In this document: positions 27,601 to 32,852 of the stretch, piece after piece
Layout: each line of letters opens with the position of its first letter
How positions within the stretch are numbered: the stretch's first letter is position 1
Assembly (NCBI GenBank): GCA_021413965.1
Contig: JAIOPI010000010.1
Coordinates: forward strand, 124,001 to 188,000
From: Lentisphaerota bacterium
Lineage (GTDB): Bacteria > Verrucomicrobiota > Kiritimatiellia > UBA8416 > JAIOPI01
DNA length: 64,000 nucleotides
Direction: 5' to 3'
Position numbers and translations under genes: made by a program
Notes under the pieces: model-generated
What the model saw: the letters and a program-made list of their open reading frames with translations, nothing else
What the model was told of the DNA's origin: nothing
The model's database searches: none

Positions 27601-30430
27601 CCCCCAACGTGGTGCGCGCGGTGCGTTCCGCGTCGCTCGAGGTGTGCCATTCCAGCAGGCGCTTGTGCGTCACCAGCAGGCGCACGAGCGTTCTGCCGAT
27701 CGCATCCAGGCTGACGAAGGCATCGTAAGGCAGAAAGGCCAGCGTCAGCAGAACCTGGCCGACTTGCCGTCCACCGGTTCCGGTCACCCCGCGCAGATGC
27801 ATGGCCCACGGCAGGTCCGCCGACTTGCCGAACAGATCCACCAGCGTCGTCAGCGCCCCCGGCAGCGCCATGATCGCCAGGACCAGCAGCGGTCCGAGCC
27901 CGCCGAGTTCGGGGCACAGCATCCAGCTTCCCAGAATGAACCCCACCAGCACCGGCGGGATCAGGCTGCGGCGGAGATTGTCGAAAATCTTCCACTGCGA
28001 GAGCCCGGTCAGCGGGTTCGCCATGCGCCGGGCGTCCGAGCCTGGAACCCGCGGCAGCAGCCACGGCGTGATTTGCCAGTCCCCGCGAATCCAGCGGTGG
28101 CGACGGTCAATGTCCACGTTGTAGCGGGACGGGTAGGCTTCGTAGAACTCGACGTCGCTCACGAGGGCCGAGCGGGCATGACAGGCCTCCAGCAAATCGT
28201 GGCTCAGCACCGTGTTCTCCGGGAACCGCCCTGCCATGGCGCGCTCGAAGGCGTCCACGTCGTAGATCCCCTTCCCGATGAAGGAGCCCTCGCGAAAGAC
28301 ATCCTGGTAAACGTCCGATACCGCGCGCGTGTAGGGGTCGATGCCCGCATCCCCCGAGAAGAGCCGCACGAACCAGGATTGCCGGGAACTGGGCAGGCTC
28401 ACGCCGACGCGCGGCTGCATGATGCTGTAGCCTTCGGCCACGATTCCGGTCGCCGCATCGAACTCCGGACGGTTCAGCCGGTGGGCCATCGTGCCGACCA
28501 GGAGTCGCGCCGCATCGCGCGGCAACTGCGTGTCCGTGTCCAGCGTGATGACGTACTTGACGGACGGCAGGACGGTCAGATCCCCCACCATCTCGGAGAA
28601 GCAGGCGCTGGAACCGCCGCGCAGAAGCGCGTTGAATTCCGTCAATTTGCCGCGCTTGCGCTCGTATCCCATCCACCGCCCTTCCCCCGCATTCCAGCGG
28701 CGCGGCCGGTGGAACAGGTAGAAGCCGCCGGCCCCATGCCCGGCGTACCGTTGGTTGAGCATCGCGATGCCATCCCGTGCCCGCGCCAGCAGGGCGGCAT
28801 CCTCAGGCTGCGTGGCCGCCGTGGCATCGCGAACATCCGTCAGCAGCGCAAAGTGGACGTTCGGATCCCGGTTGGCCAGGTAATGGATTTCCAGGGACTC
28901 GATCAGGCGATCCACGCCCTCCACCCCCGTGAGCAAGGTGGGCACGACCACCATCGTGCGACAGCCGTCGGGGATGCCGGCCCGGAAATCCATGCGGGGC
29001 AGCAGGCTGGGCTTCACCAGCAGCATGGCCATCCAGTTCATGAGTGCCACGGCGAGCTGGCTGGCACACAGGAGAAAGACCAGGCCGAAACCGATGAGAC
29101 GGCCTCCCGCGACACCCGACGCGTAAGCCCCCAGCACGACGCCCAGCGTGATGAGCAGCGTCAGCGCCCCAATCCCGCCGACATAAAACGTCAGCGGAAA
29201 CCGGTGAATCGCCCGCTCCAGCCTGGTGCGCCACGGACGGCGCACGTTCACCACGCTCCCCAGCAGCGCCTCGCCCCTGTCGATCAGGTAGAAGCCCACA
29301 TGGGCCGACCGGTGCGCGGGCCCCTTCTCCCGTGCGCTTTCGGCCGCGAGGTGCACGGCGCGCTGCGCGACGTCCGCTTCCGACCGCGCACTGTAGCGGG
29401 CCAGGCATTCCACCGCGTGGCGATAGCGATCGCGGGTCGAAAAATCCATGCCGCGGTAGAGGCCGGCCGGGTCGGTGCGCAGCGTGGCCTCGACCAGGCT
29501 CGAGTCCTCGACGAACCCTTTCCATTCCATCGCGCTCAGAAAGCGCAGGCTGGCAATGCTGTGGCTGACCGACACCTGGTCGGCGGCCTGGTTCTGGCTT
29601 TCCTGGTGCACCAGGTGCTCGATGGTCTGCCCGTGCTCCAGCAACCGGTGCTCAAGCCAGTCGCGGGCCAGGTGCAGCACCGGGCTCTGGCGCGACAGGC
29701 GCTGGCAAAACTCCGCCACAAAGGAGCACGAGATGGGCAACTCGGCGCGCGCCATGTCCGCCACCACGACCACGAGGCGCGAGGGATTTCGCTCCGCCAT
29801 GGCCTGCAGGCGATCCACCCAGGCGTCCGCGCAATCCCGGTCGTCCCGGGCGGCGGTCAGCTGGCGCGTGACGCGCTGGAGGTTCTCGATCAACCCCAGG
29901 CGCAGCATGATGGGAATCGCCCACAATTCGCCCAGGTTGAGGGAGCGCTTGGTCTGGTAGGCCGCCACGAAGGCGCTGAGAGGGCCCGCGTCGATCTGCG
30001 CATCCACGTGCGAGATCAATTCGAGCACCATGTCGTAGACCCGGGGCAACCCGGCGGACGGACCGTCTACGAGGCGTGGCAATTCCCGGCTGTAGCCCCG
30101 GGGCAAGTGGCGCCGCGCCATCTGGACTTGTTCTTCGATGAGATAGAAATTGTCCAGCAGCCGCTCGTCGGCTGGGCTGATGCGGCGGCCCGGATTGGCG
30201 CCGGCCAGCGACCGGTTGAACGCCCGCAGGCTTTCCTCGTTCGCATCCAGCCGGGACAGCAGCCGGTTCGGGCTGCGCTGCGTGACGACGACATGCTTCG
30301 TCGCCAGCGCCCGCGCATGGCGCGCCAACTGCTCCACGCTGAACAGTTCGCCCCGCAGCGGCGGCTCACTCGCGTGCGAGCGCGATGGCCGCACCATCCC
30401 ACCCTGCCATCGCAACAGGCGCGCCGACAT
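21674..30430 (-). CDS. ndvB: Cyclic beta-1,2-glucan synthase (NdvB/ChvB type), 2918 aa
   Basis: This inner-membrane enzyme builds, elongates and cyclises periplasmic beta-1,2-glucan from UDP-glucose. Several membrane segments flank a GT84 glycosyltransferase at about residues 480-800, with TMVVVPTLLTGVEGVDRLI, ITLDTDTQLPRDA and RRHRWIRGDWQITPWLLP. Next is the glycoamylase-like central domain (about 1040-1550; NMGMALLANLAAYDFGYLS, FNWYDT-like and YGFYEAVDYTPSRLP). Two GH94-type carbohydrate-binding/linker regions follow. The C-terminal GH94 phosphorylase domain contains GCGDWNDGMNRVG, the catalytic Asp region, near 2605. Length matches known NdvB proteins (about 2,800-2,900). The ATG at 30430 follows GGGGGAA. 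Such glucans protect against low osmolarity. Confidence 0.92.
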   Translation of the reverse strand: MSARLLRWQGGMVRPSRSHASEPPLRGELFSVEQLARHARALATKHVVVTQRSPNRLLSRLDANEESLRAFNRSLAGANPGRRISPADERLLDNFYLIEEQVQMARRHLPRGYSRELPRLVDGPSAGLPRVYDMVLELISHVDAQIDAGPLSAFVAAYQTKRSLNLGELWAIPIMLRLGLIENLQRVTRQLTAARDDRDCADAWVDRLQAMAERNPSRLVVVVADMARAELPISCSFVAEFCQRLSRQSPVLHLARDWLEHRLLEHGQTIEHLVHQESQNQAADQVSVSHSIASLRFLSAMEWKGFVEDSSLVEATLRTDPAGLYRGMDFSTRDRYRHAVECLARYSARSEADVAQRAVHLAAESAREKGPAHRSAHVGFYLIDRGEALLGSVVNVRRPWRTRLERAIHRFPLTFYVGGIGALTLLITLGVVLGAYASGVAGGRLIGFGLVFLLCASQLAVALMNWMAMLLVKPSLLPRMDFRAGIPDGCRTMVVVPTLLTGVEGVDRLIESLEIHYLANRDPNVHFALLTDVRDATAATQPEDAALLARARDGIAMLNQRYAGHGAGGFYLFHRPRRWNAGEGRWMGYERKRGKLTEFNALLRGGSSACFSEMVGDLTVLPSVKYVITLDTDTQLPRDAARLLVGTMAHRLNRPEFDAATGIVAEGYSIMQPRVGVSLPSSRQSWFVRLFSGDAGIDPYTRAVSDVYQDVFREGSFIGKGIYDVDAFERAMAGRFPENTVLSHDLLEACHARSALVSDVEFYEAYPSRYNVDIDRRHRWIRGDWQITPWLLPRVPGSDARRMANPLTGLSQWKIFDNLRRSLIPPVLVGFILGSWMLCPELGGLGPLLVLAIMALPGALTTLVDLFGKSADLPWAMHLRGVTGTGGRQVGQVLLTLAFLPYDAFVSLDAIGRTLVRLLVTHKRLLEWHTSSDAERTARTTLGGFYATMWPAPAVALASGLALYGWHPALVPSAVPLLAVWLAAPWIAWWISQPLASPLPELKDEHRDFLRRIARKTWHFFDTFVTARDHWLPPDNVQEVPAQMIASRTSPTNMGMALLANLAAYDFGYLSAAGLIRRTQASLATMQRLERYRGHFYNWYDTRTLQPLQPLYVSSVDSGNLAGHLLTLGAGLREAADAVTVTPQIIEGMRDTVSILRDLAPTHEALAHLDRDLSERPATLSATWALLQRVTQQVALLAAAPGAEVDAFNGWVEALQGQCREQVADLLWLAPWVALPRPIPDAKRLDHRVAPSDTRAGERLGDSEAGRLEDLLVQLDRAPTLRALDTRVQALLPLIASAWPGLDPDAAANPLAERSSGAALLRSLREAGEHARERLQALEDLARQCDELAAMDFTFLFDPARELFATGFSLTEHRCDASYYDLLASEARLCSYVAIALGQVPQSHWFSMGRLLVAARGEPILISWSGSAFEYLMPMLVMPNYANTLIDHTCKAAVQHQIAYGLLRDVPWGISESGYNRTDVHLTYQYRAFGVPGLGLKRGLGEDLVVAPYASALSLMVAPREACDNLQRLAAEGREGAYGFYEAVDYTPSRLPPDESSATIRSFMAHHQGMSLLALVNVLHDFPMPRRFMACPLLKAAELLLQERVPKTAASVLEADLILETSQTLTGEGESVMRIFRDPTLPAPEVHLLSNGRYHVAISSAGGGYSRWRDLAVTRWREDGTRDRWGSFVYLRDLGTGDLWSAAYQPTRRAVKGYEAIFTQARAEFRQQPNGLDVHTEISVSPEDDVELRRITITNRSSVARHLELTSYAEVVLAPPAADASHPAFSNLFVQTEFARASSAILCSRRARSPDEKPPWLLHLMVGQGGTLGDVSCETDRARFVGRGGSMSRPAAMQSILPLSNTVGSVLDPIVALRRTVTLPPHDTATIDYVMGVAETREAALALVEKYQSARMADRAFDLAWTHSQVALRQLDASEAEAQLYGRLAGALIYADPARRASPAVLRNNRRGQSGLWSYGISGDTPLVLLRISDAGTFGIVRQMIQAHAYWRLKGLAVELVIVIEDASGYRQALQDQIRSLMDAGVEAQLLDKPGGIFVWRLEQIHNDDRALLQAVARIVLDDESGTLAEQLEQRRVLAPMVPALIPGRSPWRDSPTPVPPRDLIFPNGYGGFTRDGHEYVITLQRGQVTPAPWVNVIANPMFGTVVSESGSAYTWGENAHEFRLTPWSNDPVQDPTGEAFYIRDEQTGQFWSPTPAPARGARPYVVRHGFGYSVFEHTENGIASELWMYVAMDAPVKFMVLTLRNISGRARRVSVTGYWEWVLGDLRHKSLLHVQTEIDLKSGALLARNFYNTEFPDRVAFVDVGDGARSVTADRKEFIGRNGSLSRPAALGRVRLSGNVGAGLDPCGALQVTFDLAAGQERETSFRLGVGRTPAEALALIQRFRGGDASRVALEGVWGYWNRTLGAVNVDTPDPAVNVMANGWLLYQTLSCRLWGRTGFYQSGGAFGFRDQLQDVMALVHAEPGLTRQHLLRAAAHQYREGDVQHWWHPPAGRGVRTQFSDDYLWLPYAICRYVTCIADSGVLDEKIPFLEGRPVKPEEEAYYERPNRSDESATLYEHGVRAIERGLSFGAHGLPLMGCGDWNDGMNRVGHLGRGESVWLAFFLYDVLTQFAPLARAHQDPDFADRCLAQARQLQQNIEAHGWDGGWYRRAYFDSGEPLGSHLNPECQIDSLPQSWAVISGAGDPARTRQAMAAADQRLVHRDAGLIQLFDPPFDRSSLNPGYVKGYMPGVRENGGQYTHGAIWMAMACARLGESERAWELFGLLNPVHHGGTPQQIAIYNVEPYVVAADVYAVPPHRGRGGWTWYTGSAGWMYRLLMESLLGLNLEGDRLRVEPRLPGAWTTCKVHYRYRQTVYHITLTRVASAATEPLAHALDGQPLPGPAIPLLDDRQEHGVEIQVR

Positions 30431-30518
30431 CGTTCCCCCGCTTTCTATCCATGCACGCCCCCACGCCCGCCGCCGGGCGCCCAGCCGGATCGAGTCCCGC
30501 GGGCGCGACCGCGACGGC

Positions 30519-30734
30519 CTACGCCTTCTTCGTGCCCATGACGAGCAGCACGAGCCCCCCCGCCAGAGCAATCGCGCCGGCAACCGGAGGGATGAAGTGA
30601 CGACGCGTGGTCTCTATGCGCACGCCCAGGACATCGACCGGTTCACCCCGTGACCGGAACGAGATTCCCGAGTACCCGAGCACGACGGCACCCAACACGA
30701 TCATCACCACCGCCACGGTCATTTTCGGATTCAT
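30519..30734 (-). CDS. Small two-helix membrane protein (DUF3185-like), 71 aa
   Basis: Two hydrophobic helices (MTVAVVMIVLGAVVLGYSGI and HFIPPVAGAIALAGGLVLLVMG) flank a short loop with EPVDVLGVRIETTRR. This is the layout of DUF3185 proteins, small inner-membrane proteins of unknown function often found in stress gene sets. ATG 30734 with TGAGGG upstream is preferred; a GTG at 30746 would overlap the previous gene by 4 bp. It follows the CBM48-like gene directly. Confidence 0.7.
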   Translation of the reverse strand: MNPKMTVAVVMIVLGAVVLGYSGISFRSRGEPVDVLGVRIETTRRHFIPPVAGAIALAGGLVLLVMGTKKA

Positions 30735-30742
30735 GACAACCC

Positions 30743-31060
30743 TCACTCCGCGGCCGGGGCGGCAGACGCCTCAACAATCAGCAGGCAGTTTTCCGCCCCC
30801 ATGGCGTTTGCCCGCTTCTGCTGGGCCTTGGGATCATCGGTCCACACGCCGTCCGCAAAAAAGCGATACTCATGGACGCCCGGGGCCAGGTCCACGCTCA
30901 GGCGCCAATCCCCGCCGGTCCCCTTGTGCATCGGCGCGGCTTGCGTGTCCCACTGGTTGAAATCGCCGGCCACGGACACCAGCCGGGCGGCCGGTGCGTG
31001 ATAGACAAATTCCGCGCGCGGGCAGCGGTGATGATGCTTCGATCGATGCGATGTGCTCAC
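30743..31060 (-). CDS. Glycogen-binding (CBM48/AMPK-beta-like) domain protein, 105 aa
   Basis: A single early-set Ig-like domain: AEFVYHAPAARLVSVAGDFNQWD, then GDWRLSVDLAPGVHEYRFFADGVWTDDP, the hallmark of the isoamylase N-terminal/AMPK-beta family that binds alpha-glucans. There is no catalytic domain and no signal peptide. The start is GTG, with AAGGGAG ten bases upstream. It lies between a BON protein and a DUF3185-like protein in one operon. It may link glycogen or glucan state to a partner protein, which is inference. Confidence 0.78.
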   Translation of the reverse strand: MSTSHRSKHHHRCPRAEFVYHAPAARLVSVAGDFNQWDTQAAPMHKGTGGDWRLSVDLAPGVHEYRFFADGVWTDDPKAQQKRANAMGAENCLLIVEASAAPAAE

Positions 31061-31134
31061 GATACGGGCTCCCTTCTGAGAAACAAGGCGGCCGGCGGGC
31101 CCTGGAATCCCCCCCGCCGGTCGCCTCTCGTCCG

Positions 31135-31914
31135 TTACTGGTTCGACGCCGTCGTTACCGCCACGGTCATGTTGTTGACCACGCTGCTGACGCCAATGAC
31201 GTCCGTGACCAGCTTTGTGACGAGGCTGATCTCGGCTTCGTTCTTGGCTTCGCCGCTCACCGTGACCACGCCATCCGTCGTCTGGACCTTGGTCTTCATC
31301 GCGCTGGTCGACCGGTGCGACAGGAGCGAGGACTTGACCTGGGCCGTGATCGACGCATCGTCGACCTGCGCGGCGATCGTCTGGTCGGGCGTCGCCGGGA
31401 TCTTCGCAATCGTCAGCTCGTTCTTGACGTCCTTGACGCCTTCGACGTCACGCGCGTATTCCGCGGTGAGATCCTTCTCGGCCTGGCTGGTGGCTTCCCC
31501 GCGCAGACTGACGACGCCATCCTTCACGAAGACGTCCGTCGCCGTGGCGCTCACGTTGCGGTGAAACAGCAACGCCGTCTTCACCTTCATGCCGATCCAG
31601 GTGTCCGAGTCCTTCGCCGGCCGCTCACCCGTGACCACAATGCCATTATCGACGCTCGTCACGCCCGGCAGGGCTTCCGCCGTGTCCTGTGCCATGGGCT
31701 TGAAGGATTCGTCCCCCACGGCGCCCGACAGCCGCACGGCGCCGTTCTCGGCGTCGATCTTGACGTCTTCGTTGGCCAGGTACGTCTTGTAGACATAGCT
31801 GTTCTTGAACGACGACTCGATCCGGTCATCGGTATCGGACGCGCGCGCCGGCAGGTTCGTGGCGACGACGGTCAGGGCGGCCACGGCCATCATTATCGGA
31901 AACGTTGCTTTCAT
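31135..31914 (-). CDS. Periplasmic triple-BON-domain protein (OsmY-like), 259 aa
   Basis: After a signal peptide (MKATFPIMMAVAALTVVATNLPARA, cleaved near 25) come three BON domains of about 65 residues. Their repeated cores are VKIDAENGAVRLSGAVGD, DVFVKDGVVSLRGEATSQ and KVQTTDGVVTVSGEAKNE. BON domains are thought to bind phospholipid or envelope surfaces; OsmY of E. coli is an osmotic-shock protein with two. The ATG at 31914 is preferred over 31956 because it begins the signal peptide. It leads the operon with the CBM48-like and DUF3185-like genes and has the shared element 76 bp upstream. Confidence 0.86.
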   Translation of the reverse strand: MKATFPIMMAVAALTVVATNLPARASDTDDRIESSFKNSYVYKTYLANEDVKIDAENGAVRLSGAVGDESFKPMAQDTAEALPGVTSVDNGIVVTGERPAKDSDTWIGMKVKTALLFHRNVSATATDVFVKDGVVSLRGEATSQAEKDLTAEYARDVEGVKDVKNELTIAKIPATPDQTIAAQVDDASITAQVKSSLLSHRSTSAMKTKVQTTDGVVTVSGEAKNEAEISLVTKLVTDVIGVSSVVNNMTVAVTTASNQ

Positions 31915-31990
31915 GTATCTGATCTCTTTCTGTTGCGGCTTGTATGTACGGTTCACTGGAACGAGCCTACGCGGGGCGGGGGTTGCCGAA

Positions 31991-32009
31991 CATGGGGTGT
32001 TACCCTACC
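31991..32009 (-). promoter_or_regulatory. Shared palindromic element, copy 2
   Basis: Read toward the BON gene it is GGTAGGGTAACACCCCATG, with GGGT-AAC-ACCC as the inverted core. It ends 76 bp before the start codon. Confidence 0.65.
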
Positions 32010-32128
32010 GATCGACGCGAGCGGGGGGATTCGGCGTCGCGCCCGCCGCCGCGCGTGGCGCGGCGGCGGGGCCTTGGCCGGAGCGGGGCGGGTGCCGGCG
32101 AACGACAGCCGCGCGGCAGGACTCCGGC

Positions 32129-32278
32129 CTAGATCGCTCGCCGACCCGAGATGATGTTGACCAGGACCATGACGATCGCAACCACCAGCAGGACATGAAT
32201 GAACCCGCCCATGGTTGAGCTCGTCACCAGCCCCAACGCCCACAGCACCAATAACACGACTGCTAGTGTCCACAACAT
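32129..32278 (-). CDS. Lmo0937-family small membrane protein, 49 aa
   Basis: The product reads MLWTLAVVLLVLWALGLVTS, then TMGGFIHVLLVVAIVMVLVN and IISGRRAI. Two hydrophobic helices with a TMGGFIHxLL centre are the signature of the lmo0937/DUF5670 family of tiny membrane proteins. AAGGAG lies six bases before the ATG. Function is unknown; members are often stress-induced. The gene is monocistronic with the shared element 111 bp upstream. Confidence 0.85.
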   Translation of the reverse strand: MLWTLAVVLLVLWALGLVTSSTMGGFIHVLLVVAIVMVLVNIISGRRAI

Positions 32279-32389
32279 ACGCGACTCCTTTCGGCAGTTC
32301 CGGGGCCTCGCCGGCGGATGCGCCGTGCCCCGCCGCGCTCGCGAACACCCCGCTTCACGACGAGCCTATGCCGGCGGACCGCCCCTCGC

Positions 32390-32407
32390 CATGGGGCACA
32401 ACCCGCC
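32390..32407 (-). promoter_or_regulatory. Shared palindromic element, copy 3
   Basis: Read toward the lmo0937-family gene it is GGCGGGTTGTGCCCCATG, 111 bp before the start. It keeps the GGGT and CCCCAT blocks but is the most diverged of the five copies. Confidence 0.5.
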
Positions 32408-32421
32408 TGCGCATTTGTCTG

Positions 32422-32574
32422 TCAGATCCGGCCCGTGAGCACTAGAATGAGGAGGATAACGACCACGAGACTGAGCCCTCCGCTGGGATAATACCCCCAG
32501 CCTTTGCTATGCGGCCACGCGGGCAAGGCGCCCAGGAGCAGCAGAACCAGCACGATCAGTATGATGAGTCCCAT
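32422..32574 (-). CDS. DUF3309-family small membrane protein, 50 aa
   Basis: The product begins MGLIILIVLVLLLLGALPAW, continues PHSKGWGYYPSGGLSL and ends VVVILLILVLTGRI. This is the classic DUF3309 layout: two helices around a W-x-x-S-x-x-W-G-Y-x-P-S-G-G loop. Family members are common near osmotic and envelope-stress genes; the function is unknown. AAAGG lies upstream of the ATG. Its stop is 144 bp upstream of the lmo0937-family gene on the same strand. Copy 4 of the shared element lies 66 bp upstream. Confidence 0.88.
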   Translation of the reverse strand: MGLIILIVLVLLLLGALPAWPHSKGWGYYPSGGLSLVVVILLILVLTGRI

Positions 32575-32640
32575 GCGTACGCGCCTTTCTGTTTGGTTGT
32601 CGAACGCAAGATGAGTGTAGGGGGGGACGCAGGAGGATGG

Positions 32641-32660
32641 TATGGGGTCTAACCCTACTC
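32641..32660 (-). promoter_or_regulatory. Shared palindromic element, copy 4
   Basis: Read toward the DUF3309 gene it is GAGTAGGGTTAGACCCCATA, 66 bp before the start, with GGGT-TAG-ACCC as the core. Confidence 0.6.
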
Positions 32661-32724
32661 GCGGCGTCCGATGGCCGCGGAAACCCGCACCGATTTCCGG
32701 CGGTCTCCGGGGGCACATGCCCCG

Positions 32725-32743
32725 GGTAGGGTTACACCCCATG
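32725..32743 (+). promoter_or_regulatory. Shared palindromic element, copy 5
   Basis: On the plus strand GGTAGGGTTACACCCCATG lies 109 bp before the CheB-CheR gene. It faces away from copy 4, so the two divergent units each carry one. The 278-bp gap between them holds nothing else recognisable. Confidence 0.65.
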
Positions 32744-32852
32744 GAGAAACGCCGAGCACTGTTGGATAGTGACCTCCGATGCACGGCAGAGGCCTCCCGC
32801 CATGGCGCGCGACCGGGACGGGAATGACGAATAGCCAGGCCTGAGACGTCGT

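Noticed and set aside
25490-30541. A 1,683-codon plus-strand open frame.
   Set aside because: It is the antisense shadow of the cyclic glucan synthase, whose domains and catalytic motifs are clear on the minus strand.
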